A stretch of 31,830 nucleotides of DNA from an uncultured Eubacteriales bacterium (GTDB lineage: Bacteria; Bacillota; Clostridia; Oscillospirales; Acutalibacteraceae). The notes beneath the pieces are model-generated. The model was not told the DNA's origin. It saw only the letters and a list, made by a program, of their open reading frames with translations, and made no database searches. Both the position numbers and the translations under genes were made by a program. Below, piece by piece: positions 1-5,888 of the stretch (position 1 is the stretch's first letter; the number at the start of each line of letters is the position of its first letter). The stretch spans positions 2,808 through 34,637 of the forward strand of contig CAQBRY010000007.1 in NCBI GenBank assembly GCA_948762645.1, given 5' to 3'.

Positions 1-236
1 TTTAACGTTATAAAATTTTGCTAATTCCTCTTGTGTCATATCTTCATAAAATAAAAGCGTGATAAAATATTTTTCTTCATCCGATAATTTTTCAATGGCT
101 CCGTGTAACGCCTCATTTTGAATTAAATCAATCCAACGAAGCCTACCGCTATGTTTATTCTCAATCTCTATTTCAAAAATTAAATCGCTATTTTCAAATA
201 AAAATTCTTCATAATGCACGTTATTATTAGCGTGCT
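1..236 (-). pseudogene. sigma-70-like factor, C-terminal part (split by IS)
   Basis: This is the 3' part of a minus-strand gene whose 5' part lies at 1772-1865; removing the IS and one copy of the target repeat restores one open frame. The joined product starts VEKHYRNIKNEMAYF and runs on through a segment like sigma region 4 (EALHGAIEKLSDEEKYFITL, then a TQEELA helix-turn-helix start). The last part lies beyond the window edge. Small sigma-like proteins of this type are common on integrative elements, where they regulate excision or transfer; that role here is inference. The insertion falls after about codon 31, so no full product is expected. Confidence 0.7.
215..236. repeat. IS target site duplication, left copy (22 bp)
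   Basis: This 22-bp sequence is identical to 1750-1771 and lies directly outside the IS terminal repeat. It is an imperfect palindrome: GCACG, ten bases, CGTGC. Insertion at palindromes with long, variable duplications is a known habit of the IS1182 family. Confidence 0.9.
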
Positions 237-245
237 CAGCCTGTC

Positions 246-283
246 AAAAAATCACCATTTCCATGAAAGGAAGAGGTGATTTT
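246..283 (-). terminator. transposase terminator in IS left end
   Basis: On the minus strand AAAATCACC (283-275) pairs with GGTGATTTT (256-248) and the T run continues to 246. It lies about 40 bp after the transposase stop and next to the terminal repeat, so it should end transposase transcription and may also limit outward read-through. Confidence 0.7.
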
Positions 284-324
284 AATTCGATATGAGGTCA
301 ATATAGGTAAAAAATGAGGACGTC

Positions 325-1656
325 TTAAGCCCACATTGCAAGTTTTTTAAGATTCATGGCAGCAAATTTAAGCCTAACCCAATTTTGAACTCTTTTGAGA
401 CCTTTGATAAACGTGTAACGCATAGAATGTTTTTCTTTTGCATCCGCAAACACTCGTTCAATGGTTTGGCAACGCAAAGCATATATCTCCTTGCCGTGTT
501 TGCTGTGACGGATATCCTCGGCAAGCTCTATGTAATCAGACCATACGTGCTTTGTAACAAGCTTTTGAAAGGTTTTATTGCTTGTGCATTTGTTACGATA
601 TTTACATGTTTCACAGTCCTTAGGATTACTCTTAAACTCTTTGTACCCATCACGATTGGTATTAGTATATTTCAGTACCTTGTTGTTCGGACAAACTACA
701 CAATCATAGTACTCATCATATACAAACTCATAGCTTTTGAAATATCCTTCTTTAGTCATTGGTCTTTTGTATGGAGCGGCAATCTTTTTTCCGTCATCTA
801 TCACCTTTTTACATATCCAAGGGGTTTTGTAGCCCGCGTCTACTGCTACTGTTTCTACTTCTGTAAATTGTTTTGTCACTCCATCATAAACCTCATCAAA
901 TACCATGCTATCATGAATATTCCCTGCGGTTACCGTTGCGCCCAACACAAAATTATGCTTATCGCAAGCAGTATGTGCTGTGTAGGCAAATTCTACCTTA
1001 TGTTCGCCCTTGTGAAACAATCCACAATCTGGGTCCGTCGTGGACGTAGTGACCGTTTTGGTTTTTGTAACGTCTTCTTTTTCCTTTAGAGGTTTCTTTC
1101 CATGAGCAATTCTATCTGCATTAATTTCTTGCTTTAAGCGTTCATCGTAAACTTTTGCTGTAAATTTGGCTTGCTCTTTTCTATGCTTTTTCTTGTTTGC
1201 ATTTGCTTTGATATGCGTTGCATCAATAAAGATTGCACTCGCATCTACTAGCCGCTTTTCAACTGCTTGCTCTAATATCCAGCTGAATATTTCCGTAAAC
1301 AATTCGTCTGGAAACCGGCTTGCAAAGGCATAGCTTATGGTCGCAAAGTGTGGAATTGGTGTGTCTAGATTATAGTGTAAAAACCATCGGTATGCTATAT
1401 TTGTTTCAACCTCTTTGATTGTTTGACGTAGGGAACGTATTCCGAAGATATGCTGCAAAAGCGCTATTTTTACCACTACCACAGGATCACAGCATGGTCT
1501 GCCTTTATCTTCACTGTAGTATTTTTTGGTCATCTCGTATACTTCTTCAAACCTTATTACTTTGTCTATTTTTCTCAATAAATGTTTTTTCGGCATTAAG
1601 CTATTTATGTCTACAATCTTTACTTCTCCTCTCATATCTCCGCTTCTTTCTATCAT
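325..1656 (-). CDS. IS1182-family DDE transposase
   Basis: 443 residues. The N-terminal DUF772-type DNA-binding region includes FGIRSLRQTIKEVETNIAYR (about 71-90). The RNase H-like catalytic core shows the acidic triad as D145 (IFIDATH), D273 (VAVDAGYK) and E400 (CQTIERVFAD). A cysteine cluster between the second and third acidic residues (C319, C322, C348, C351, C357) resembles the zinc-knuckle insertion seen in this family. The start follows AGGGGATG at a good distance. A minus-strand TATAAT lies at 1687-1682. Length is full for the family and no frameshift is seen, so the enzyme is probably functional. Confidence 0.95.
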   Translation of the reverse strand: MIERSGDMRGEVKIVDINSLMPKKHLLRKIDKVIRFEEVYEMTKKYYSEDKGRPCCDPVVVVKIALLQHIFGIRSLRQTIKEVETNIAYRWFLHYNLDTPIPHFATISYAFASRFPDELFTEIFSWILEQAVEKRLVDASAIFIDATHIKANANKKKHRKEQAKFTAKVYDERLKQEINADRIAHGKKPLKEKEDVTKTKTVTTSTTDPDCGLFHKGEHKVEFAYTAHTACDKHNFVLGATVTAGNIHDSMVFDEVYDGVTKQFTEVETVAVDAGYKTPWICKKVIDDGKKIAAPYKRPMTKEGYFKSYEFVYDEYYDCVVCPNNKVLKYTNTNRDGYKEFKSNPKDCETCKYRNKCTSNKTFQKLVTKHVWSDYIELAEDIRHSKHGKEIYALRCQTIERVFADAKEKHSMRYTFIKGLKRVQNWVRLKFAAMNLKKLAMWA

Positions 1657-1749
1657 TTTTTCATCCCCTTTTTTTTCCTATATTATACCTCTTTTCATAC
1701 CAAAAGTCCTCTAACCTTTTCTGGATTAAAGGACTTTTTTGACAGGCTG

Positions 1750-1771
1750 TGCACGTTATTATTAGCGTGCT
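1750..1771. repeat. IS target site duplication, right copy (22 bp)
   Basis: Identical to 215-236. In the uninterrupted gene this sequence encoded the HANNNVH segment of the sigma-like protein. Confidence 0.9.
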
Positions 1772-1865
1772 TCTTTTCTTTTTCTATATCGTCTAAATCC
1801 ATATTTTTTACTACTTTGTTAAAGTACGCCATTTCATTTTTAATATTGCGATAGTGTTTTTCCAC
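1772..1865 (-). pseudogene. sigma-70-like factor, N-terminal part (split by IS)
   Basis: This is the 5' part of the gene that continues at 1-236. The start is GTG at 1865, eight bases after the strong Shine-Dalgarno GGGAGG (1879-1874). The first residues are VEKHYRNIKNEMAYF. The RBS lies against the end of a 16-bp hairpin (1877-1911) and two mini-ORFs lie upstream, so expression was probably attenuated before the IS disrupted the gene. A truncated peptide could still be made from this promoter. Confidence 0.7.
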
Positions 1866-1876
1866 ACTTGTACCCT

Positions 1877-1911
1877 CCCGATTATTTTTAAAAAATTTAA
1901 AAATAGTCGGG
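1877..1911 (-). promoter_or_regulatory. hairpin overlapping the sigma-like gene RBS
   Basis: Two 16-base arms, 1877-1892 and 1896-1911, pair with one G-T wobble around a 3-base loop. On the minus strand the distal arm ends in CGGG, whose last G residues are also the first bases of the GGGAGGG ribosome binding site. The hairpin begins four bases after the stop of the upstream mini-ORF (1915), the usual geometry of translational attenuation. Confidence 0.6.
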
Positions 1912-1914
1912 TTA

Positions 1915-1953
1915 TTACGGATATCTTATGTAGTAGAGAAACCATCGCTTCAT
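1915..1953 (-). CDS. leader mini-ORF 2, 12 residues
   Basis: The peptide MKRWFLYYIRYP starts at ATG 1953 after an RBS-like GAGGAC (1964-1959) and stops at TAA 1917-1915, just before the RBS hairpin. It is rich in aromatic and basic residues, as stalling leader peptides often are. It lies between an upstream intrinsic terminator and the sigma-like gene. Its role as a leader peptide is inferred from position; the signal sensed is unknown. Confidence 0.5.
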   Translation of the reverse strand: MKRWFLYYIRYP

Positions 1954-1973
1954 AGCTCGTCCTCTTTTAACCT

Positions 1974-2014
1974 AAAAAAAGAGCAGAGTTATACACTTGA
2001 AGTGCAAACTCCGC
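1974..2014 (-). terminator. attenuator-like intrinsic terminator
   Basis: On the minus strand an interrupted stem (AGCGGAGTT and GCACTT pairing with AAGTGT and AACTCTGCT, 2014-1982) is followed by seven T residues (1980-1974). The sequence also ends in TTTT on the other strand, so it may work both ways. It lies between mini-ORF 1 and mini-ORF 2, so read-through would control expression of the downstream gene. Confidence 0.7.
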
Positions 2015-2030
2015 TTTTAAATTTTAGGTG

Positions 2031-2075
2031 CTATGAAAATGCTCTGCATTTAACCACAGAATACCTATTACACAT
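2031..2075 (-). CDS. leader mini-ORF 1, 14 residues
   Basis: The peptide MCNRYSVVKCRAFS runs from ATG 2075 to TAG 2031, ending about 17 bases before the attenuator stem. Its own RBS is weak. A stronger site, AAAGGGAG (2130-2123), lies further upstream before a GTG-ATT-CGT-TAG minimal ORF (2113-2102). Ribosome stalling here could change folding of the terminator. This is inferred from layout only. Confidence 0.35.
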   Translation of the reverse strand: MCNRYSVVKCRAFS

Positions 2076-2312
2076 ATTTTATTTTCTAAATACAGAACAT
2101 CCTAACGAATCACTTTGGAACTCTCCCTTTGAAATACCGCACCTAAACTTTCTATTCTAGGTTACGCACTTTCCAATGTATTTTTTATATAGCAATAGGC
2201 GGTCATAAAATATAAAAATCAAAATATCACCGCTAATTAAATTCTATATGGTGTATTATGGAAAATTTGTAATATTTAAGGTGAGAAACTTTAAAATATT
2301 TAGAATCTGTAT

Positions 2313-2341
2313 TTGACTTTTATAATTTCATATGATATAAT
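2313..2341 (+). promoter_or_regulatory. sigma-A promoter of the phosphatase gene
   Basis: TTGACT (2313-2318), a 17-bp spacer and TATAAT (2336-2341) form a near-consensus promoter about 50 bp before the phosphatase start. The stretch 2080-2312 holds no convincing gene; it is the leader region of the minus-strand sigma-like gene. Confidence 0.85.
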
Positions 2342-2391
2342 TAAAATGTGGTTAATGATTATTAAGTTTTGTATAAAGGAGTGCTTACAGT

Positions 2392-3216
2392 ATGTTTGAT
2401 TTCAAAAAATTCTGTGGTGTGAGTGCAATATGTTTGTTTACGATGTCAGTTGGTGGGTGTCAAGCAATGCATAATAATACATCTGTTCAGGAAATTAAAA
2501 AAGACGAAATGGTTACAGTAGGCTTATATGGAACTAAAAACACTAGGGATTTAGGTGGCTATAAAACCGCAGACGGAAAAACAACTAAAAATAAGATGTT
2601 TTTTAGGTCAGATAATACTGATAAATTAACTGATGAAGATATTAGAAAATTAAAAGAAGAATATGATTTAAAAAATGTTATAGATTTAAGATACGATAGC
2701 GAAATTGCAGCTGCCCCTGATAGATTAAGTAATGTTGAAGAAATAACGTATTATAATATTCCATTGTACATTCCTAAAGAGCAAATGAGAGATTTAATTA
2801 AAGGCAATATTGATTTGGGTGATGCGTATATTGAATCATTAAATCAAAGAGAAATGGTCAAAAATATTTTTGATACTATTGCAAATATAGATGATGGCTC
2901 TTTGTTATTCCATTGTACCAATGGTAAGGATAGAACTGGTACAGTTGCAGCTTTATTACTTGGGCTTTGTGGGGTTTCAAATGAAGATATCGTAGACAAC
3001 TATTCTGTAACCTATGAACTGATAAAAGATAATGAATCAGTAAAGAAAGGAATAGAAAAATTCGGCACAGATGTAATATTTAAATCCTTGCCTGAATATA
3101 TGAATAAATTGATGAACCACATATCAGAAAAATATGGAAACGTTGAAAACTATTTAATTGAATGTGGAATTTCTAAAAATAACATCGATAAAATAAAAGA
3201 TAAGTTTACGGTTTAA
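2392..3216 (+). CDS. lipoprotein tyrosine/phosphoinositide-type phosphatase
   Basis: 274 residues. A short basic N-terminus and hydrophobic stretch end in the lipobox VGGC with the lipidated cysteine at 23, so the protein should be anchored outside the membrane. TRDLGGY (51-57) and the P-loop HCTNGKDRTG (174-183; nucleophile C175, arginine R181) mark the Y_phosphatase3 family, which includes Listeria LipA and mycobacterial MptpB. The lysine and aspartate inside the loop are typical of enzymes that act on phosphotyrosine and phosphoinositides. It has a consensus promoter, an AAAGGAG site and its own terminator, so it is a single-gene unit. A role in host interaction is inference. Confidence 0.88.
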   Translation: MFDFKKFCGVSAICLFTMSVGGCQAMHNNTSVQEIKKDEMVTVGLYGTKNTRDLGGYKTADGKTTKNKMFFRSDNTDKLTDEDIRKLKEEYDLKNVIDLRYDSEIAAAPDRLSNVEEITYYNIPLYIPKEQMRDLIKGNIDLGDAYIESLNQREMVKNIFDTIANIDDGSLLFHCTNGKDRTGTVAALLLGLCGVSNEDIVDNYSVTYELIKDNESVKKGIEKFGTDVIFKSLPEYMNKLMNHISEKYGNVENYLIECGISKNNIDKIKDKFTV

Positions 3217-3245
3217 TTGTAAATATTGACAATATATAAAATCAT

Positions 3246-3282
3246 GATAGAAGTTATAATGATATAGCTTCTATCTTTTTTT
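3246..3282 (+). terminator. terminator after the phosphatase
   Basis: GATAGAAG (3246-3253) pairs with CTTCTATC (3268-3275) and seven T residues follow. Confidence 0.85.
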
Positions 3283-3293
3283 GTGTTAATTTG

Positions 3294-3320
3294 AAAATTT
3301 TCTATTTAATCTACCTCCGC
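3294..3320. repeat. 27-bp direct repeat, copy 1
   Basis: Matches 3758-3784 with one mismatch (T for C). The second copy covers the 3' end of the SLOG gene (codons for AEVD and the stop); this copy is a detached remnant of that gene end. The two copies flank the XRE gene at 3363-3710, which suggests the gene was inserted or duplicated by recombination. Confidence 0.8.
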
Positions 3321-3362
3321 TTTTATTATTTAGAAAATGGATAATTGATTTTTTAAAACAAA

Positions 3363-3710
3363 TTATTTTAGCAATGATTTCAATATAGACAGCATATTAC
3401 TAATTTCATTTTCATTTAATTTTTTGTCTTTAAAAAATACATAATCTTGATTCTGTATAAAATCAATTAGTTCAAGTATAATTTGGTCTATGTGGATTGA
3501 TTTTGTATGGAATCTTTCTTCTATACCTAAAAGCGTATTTATGGATGTATGAAGTTCATCACTAATTTTTATAAGCGTATTCAAATCTGGCTCTCTACGC
3601 CCTTGTTCGTACATACCCACAGTTGACGCAGAAATTTTAAGTTTTTCTGAAAGTTGTTGTTGGGTCAATCCTAATTTTTCTCTCAGCTCCTTAGCTCTAA
3701 TATGAAACAT
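3363..3710 (-). CDS. XRE-family transcriptional regulator
   Basis: 115 residues from ATG 3710; a GTG at 3725 is possible but lies inside the GGGTGA ribosome binding site. Residues 1-60 form a helix-turn-helix (LTQQQLSEKLKISASTVGMY, then EQGRREPDLNTLIKISDEL). The C-terminal half is a charged helical tail, perhaps for dimerisation. It lies downstream of the SLOG gene on the same strand, separated by one copy of a 27-bp repeat. It is probably a repressor of the neighbouring region; the target is unknown. Confidence 0.85.
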   Translation of the reverse strand: MFHIRAKELREKLGLTQQQLSEKLKISASTVGMYEQGRREPDLNTLIKISDELHTSINTLLGIEERFHTKSIHIDQIILELIDFIQNQDYVFFKDKKLNENEISNMLSILKSLLK

Positions 3711-3757
3711 TTTAAGATATTTCACCCTTTATTAAAAATTTTTGTAAATCTATTTTA

Positions 3758-3784
3758 AAAATTTCCTATTTAATCTACCTCCGC
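3758..3784. repeat. 27-bp direct repeat, copy 2
   Basis: Second copy of 3294-3320, overlapping the last four codons and stop of the SLOG gene and extending into the intergenic region. Confidence 0.8.
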
Positions 3785-4225
3785 AATATTAATTATTTCT
3801 ATATTTCTTCTTTCTCCATATTTTAGTGTTTTTAACGCTCCACCATCATATTTAACGTAAGCAATTAGAAAGTTTGAATTATTAATCATCCATTCATTAC
3901 GCTTCAAAATTGCAAGACGTCTTGGAATATTCTCTATTTCGGGATAAATTGTGCTATCAAAAATTTGTTTATATAAGTCTTCTTCATAAGAGTCTTTTCT
4001 TGTGGGCATATATGCTCTAACTAAGTAAGATTTTATAAATGGATAGTCTTTTTTTATTTCTTTAAGAGTATTTGCACACAGCCAATCAAAATCACCCTTG
4101 CCACCACTATAAAACGTGGTGACATTTTTATTTTCTATCAAATTTATAATTTCGTTTTTTAGTCTTATTTTGAATTCTTCCTTATTAAAAATATTTGCGT
4201 GTCCTGCGAAACTACAAGTTTTCAT
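3770..4225 (-). CDS. SLOG-fold (YspA/DUF1273-like) protein
   Basis: 151 residues. The start MKTCSFAGHANIF gives the FxGH motif; FYSGGKGDFDWLCA is the glycine-rich nucleotide-binding loop, and RRLAILKRNEWMINNSNFLI followed by GGA fits the C-terminal half of the Rossmann-like SLOG fold. Family members bind nucleotides or nucleotide-derived signals; several occur in phage and defence islands, but this protein's ligand is unknown. It is divergent from the XRE gene at 4313 with a palindrome between them, so the two may share control. Confidence 0.78.
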   Translation of the reverse strand: MKTCSFAGHANIFNKEEFKIRLKNEIINLIENKNVTTFYSGGKGDFDWLCANTLKEIKKDYPFIKSYLVRAYMPTRKDSYEEDLYKQIFDSTIYPEIENIPRRLAILKRNEWMINNSNFLIAYVKYDGGALKTLKYGERRNIEIINIAEVD

Positions 4226-4254
4226 TTTTATTCCCTTTCTATTTCTACGAGAAA

Positions 4255-4279
4255 TTTATATTTCATAAAGAAATATAAA
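4255..4279. promoter_or_regulatory. palindromic operator between divergent genes
   Basis: A perfect inverted repeat, TTTATATTTC then ATAAA then GAAATATAAA, 25 bp in all, lies between the SLOG gene (minus) and the XRE gene (plus). Its position and symmetry fit an operator bound by the adjacent XRE protein. Confidence 0.6.
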
Positions 4280-4312
4280 AAGACATAAAATAAAACCTAA
4301 AGAGGTGATAAT

Positions 4313-4618
4313 GTGTCGATTGATATGGGACAAAAAATACGTCAATTAAGACTTCAAAAAGAGTGGAAACAAAAAGACCTAGCTGATAGATTAGGTGTCA
4401 AGGAATCTACTGTTAGTTTATATGAAAATTACATGAGAATTCCACCCTATGAAATTTTAATTAAGCTATGTTATATATTTGGTCTATCGGCAGACTATTT
4501 TCTCGGAATTGATTTAGATAATAAAATTCGTACACCTCTACAAGATTTATCGGAAAGCCAAGTTAGAGCAGTATTAACTATTATAGATGAATTTAGATTA
4601 TCAAATATGGATAGATAA
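4313..4618 (+). CDS. XRE-family repressor (CI/Cro-like)
   Basis: 101 residues. GTG at 4313 is chosen because it follows AGAGGTGAT at normal spacing; ATG at 4311 is in another frame. The helix-turn-helix covers KIRQLRLQKEWKQKDLADRL and VKESTVSLYENYMRIPPYE, followed by the LSADYFLGI motif common in phage repressors. The tail is only about 35 residues, with no peptidase domain, so RecA-driven self-cleavage is not expected. It is the first of three consecutive plus-strand XRE genes and probably the repressor acting on the palindrome just upstream. Confidence 0.88.
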   Translation: MSIDMGQKIRQLRLQKEWKQKDLADRLGVKESTVSLYENYMRIPPYEILIKLCYIFGLSADYFLGIDLDNKIRTPLQDLSESQVRAVLTIIDEFRLSNMDR

Positions 4619-4671
4619 TCTAATTTTTAAATTGACTAAAGTAAAATAAGTAATCTCACTTAAATGTATTT

Positions 4672-4706
4672 TTTACACATGGCATTTACTGAATGTCATG
4701 TGTAAA
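4672..4706. promoter_or_regulatory. 15-bp-arm inverted repeat between XRE genes
   Basis: TTTACACATGGCATT (4672-4686) and AATGTCATGTGTAAA (4692-4706) pair with one wobble around the loop TACTG. No T run follows, so it is more likely an operator or mRNA structure than a terminator. Confidence 0.6.
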
Positions 4707-4767
4707 TCCATTTTACCATAAAATTTAATTAATGACAATCAGTAGGTGTCAATTAGAGGTGAATAAT

Positions 4768-5052
4768 ATGTACAAGAACAAAAACAATGATGGGACATTA
4801 AATATATGTGGGAAAATAATTGCTACTTTGAGAAAAAATTTAACTCCAAAAACATCTCAAAGGCAATTAGCTGATATGTTACAGTTGCAGGGACTAGATG
4901 TAGATAAAAATGCTATACAAAGAATAGAACAAGGAAAAAGATTTGTAACCGATATAGAACTTAATATATTAGCTGATGTTTTAAATGTATCAACAGACTA
5001 TTTACTCGGAAAAACCAATATTTCAAATCCTTATACATCTGAATCCATCTAA
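4768..5052 (+). CDS. XRE-family transcriptional regulator
   Basis: 94 residues from ATG 4768, which follows TTAGAGGTGAATA; an upstream ATG at 4732 lacks an RBS. The helix-turn-helix (TSQRQLADMLQLQGLDVDKN, AIQRIEQGKRFVTDIELNIL) ends in VSTDYLLGK. The loop between helices is longer than in the gene upstream. It probably has a Cro-like or accessory repressor role. Confidence 0.82.
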   Translation: MYKNKNNDGTLNICGKIIATLRKNLTPKTSQRQLADMLQLQGLDVDKNAIQRIEQGKRFVTDIELNILADVLNVSTDYLLGKTNISNPYTSESI

Positions 5053-5076
5053 TATTTAGACTAGTAATATTAAAAT

Positions 5077-5117
5077 ACACCTAATCTTATATAATGAATT
5101 ATAGGTGTAACCTATAA
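5077..5117. promoter_or_regulatory. nested palindromes before the third XRE gene
   Basis: ACACCTA (5077-5083) pairs with TAGGTGT (5102-5108), and TTATAGG (5099-5105) pairs with CCTATAA (5111-5117). The second arm of the first overlaps the second palindrome, so only one can form at a time in RNA. It may be an operator pair for the adjacent XRE proteins. Confidence 0.5.
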
Positions 5118-5155
5118 TAATCTATATTATAGAATATTCTGTCTTTACTTACAAT

Positions 5156-5176
5156 CCCCTAAAATATAAATAGGGG
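5156..5176 (+). promoter_or_regulatory. RBS-sequestering hairpin
   Basis: CCCCTA (5156-5161) pairs with TAGGGG (5171-5176). The AGGGG is the only ribosome binding site candidate for the XRE gene at 5184, so the hairpin would hide it. Confidence 0.45.
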
Positions 5177-5183
5177 TATTTTT

Positions 5184-5423
5184 ATGAACGAGGTAGACAA
5201 AAAAAGATATATTCAAATTGGTTTAAAAATAGCTTATTATCGGAAACTTAATGGGCTTACACAAGAAAATTTGGCAGAAAAAATTGGAATTAGTCCTGGA
5301 TACTTATCGCAGGTTGAAACACCGAGTTTTATTCAACCAATATCTCTTAAAATGTTATTTGCTCTTGCGGATGTTTTTAGGATTCAACCATATAAATTAC
5401 TTGAATTTGAAAGCGAAATATAA
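5184..5423 (+). CDS. small XRE-family regulator
   Basis: 79 residues, a helix-turn-helix with almost nothing else: LTQENLAEKIGISPGYLSQV and SLKMLFALADVFRIQPYKLL. A minimal protein of this size resembles Cro or an excisionase-region regulator. It is the third XRE gene in a row and ends just before a strong terminator. Confidence 0.85.
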   Translation: MNEVDKKRYIQIGLKIAYYRKLNGLTQENLAEKIGISPGYLSQVETPSFIQPISLKMLFALADVFRIQPYKLLEFESEI

Positions 5424-5462
5424 CTCGATTTCATCTTTCCACATGATATATTTATAAATAAA

Positions 5463-5497
5463 AAAGGCTTATCAATCAAAAAAATTGGTAAGCCTTT
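5463..5497. terminator. terminator closing the XRE cluster
   Basis: AAAGGCTTATCAAT (5463-5476) pairs with ATTGGTAAGCCTTT (5484-5497). A-rich and T-rich flanks allow it to act on both strands. It separates the repressor cluster from the toxin locus. Confidence 0.75.
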
Positions 5498-5526
5498 ATA
5501 ACGATTAATTTATTGTAAAAATATTG

Positions 5527-5555
5527 TTGTAAATACTTGTTTTATAATGTATAAT
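5527..5555 (+). promoter_or_regulatory. toxin mRNA promoter
   Basis: TTGTAA (5527-5532), 17 bp, TATAAT (5550-5555). Transcription should begin near 5562, at the sequence AGTAGTAGGAG. Confidence 0.8.
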
Positions 5556-5596
5556 TGTAAGCTAGTAGTAGGAGTTTAGCCTATGAATGGCGGTTA

Positions 5597-5620
5597 ATCT
5601 GCCTCCGAGAGGAGGTAGAT
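5597..5620 (+). promoter_or_regulatory. stem-loop hiding the toxin RBS
   Basis: ATCTGCCTCC (5597-5606) pairs with GGAGGTAGAT (5611-5620) around a GAGA tetraloop with one wobble. The whole Shine-Dalgarno GGAGG is inside the stem, four bases before the toxin ATG. Fst-type toxin mRNAs also block their RBS with a 5' stem-loop. Confidence 0.8.
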
Positions 5621-5623
5621 ATT

Positions 5624-5719
5624 ATGTTGGATTTTATCATTTTTATAAGTCCTCTTATAATGTATTTTATAGTGCTATTTAGTGCTGTTAATTATATAGA
5701 TAAAAACACAAAAATATAA
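5624..5719 (+). CDS. Fst-like type I toxin peptide, 31 residues
   Basis: The peptide begins MLDFIIFISPLIMYFIVLFS and ends in a polar tail, IDKNTKI. It has one membrane segment with a proline near the middle of the hydrophobic stretch, then a short charged C-terminus, the layout of Fst/Ldr-type toxins (33 residues in pAD1 Fst). The gene has its own promoter, a sequestered RBS, and a stop codon inside a bidirectional terminator shared with a convergent RNA. These toxins act at the membrane. The family call rests on layout and locus design, not on a database match. Confidence 0.8.
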   Translation: MLDFIIFISPLIMYFIVLFSAVNYIDKNTKI

Positions 5720-5750
5720 AAGCCGCCACTCGTCCAAAGTATCGGCTTTT
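5718..5750. terminator. bidirectional terminator of the toxin-antitoxin locus
   Basis: AAAAGCCG (5718-5725) pairs with CGGCTTTT (5743-5750); both strands end in a T run. The toxin stop codon overlaps the first arm. Confidence 0.85.
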
Positions 5751-5806
5751 ATAATGCTTTATACCTTTGGAGGCTGACCGCTTTTCAAACGGTTTTGCTC
5801 CTACTA
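5718..5806 (-). ncRNA. candidate antisense antitoxin RNA (RNA II-like), about 90 nt
   Basis: A consensus minus-strand promoter (5813-5841) should start an RNA near 5806 that ends at the terminator shared with the toxin mRNA. The RNA has no ORF with an RBS. It is fully complementary to the toxin mRNA over the terminator (5718-5750). Near its 5' end it carries TCAGCCTCC (5777-5769), which can pair with GGAGG of the toxin RBS. Its size is close to the par antitoxin RNA of pAD1. The exact ends are inferred. Confidence 0.72.
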
Positions 5807-5812
5807 CTTTTT

Positions 5813-5841
5813 ATTATATGCTTCATGTCCTTAAAAGTCAA
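5813..5841 (-). promoter_or_regulatory. antitoxin RNA promoter
   Basis: On the minus strand TTGACT (5841-5836), 17 bp, TATAAT (5818-5813): stronger than the toxin promoter, as expected for an antitoxin. Confidence 0.88.
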
Positions 5842-5888
5842 CACATTAATATAATATTCTTTCTGCGTATTTTTATACGTGGAATTTT

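Larger units (their letters stand above)
237..1749 (-). mobile_element. IS1182-family insertion sequence, 1513 bp
   Basis: The element is bounded by perfect 15-bp terminal inverted repeats, CAGCCTGTCAAAAAA at 237-251 and its complement at 1735-1749. It holds one full-length transposase gene on the minus strand, a terminator-like hairpin inside the left end and a second inverted repeat (1702-1710 with 1730-1738) inside the right end. It is flanked by a 22-bp direct duplication. Size and gene content fit the IS1182 family. Intact ends, an intact transposase and a perfect target duplication suggest a recent, possibly still active insertion. Confidence 0.92.

Noticed and set aside
385..1089. A 234-codon plus-strand frame inside the IS
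   Set aside because: It lies opposite the intact transposase gene and has no RBS or recognisable domain.
4311..4340. ATG at 4311 as start of the XRE gene
   Set aside because: It is in a different frame that gives no helix-turn-helix; GTG at 4313 is in frame with the domain and the RBS.
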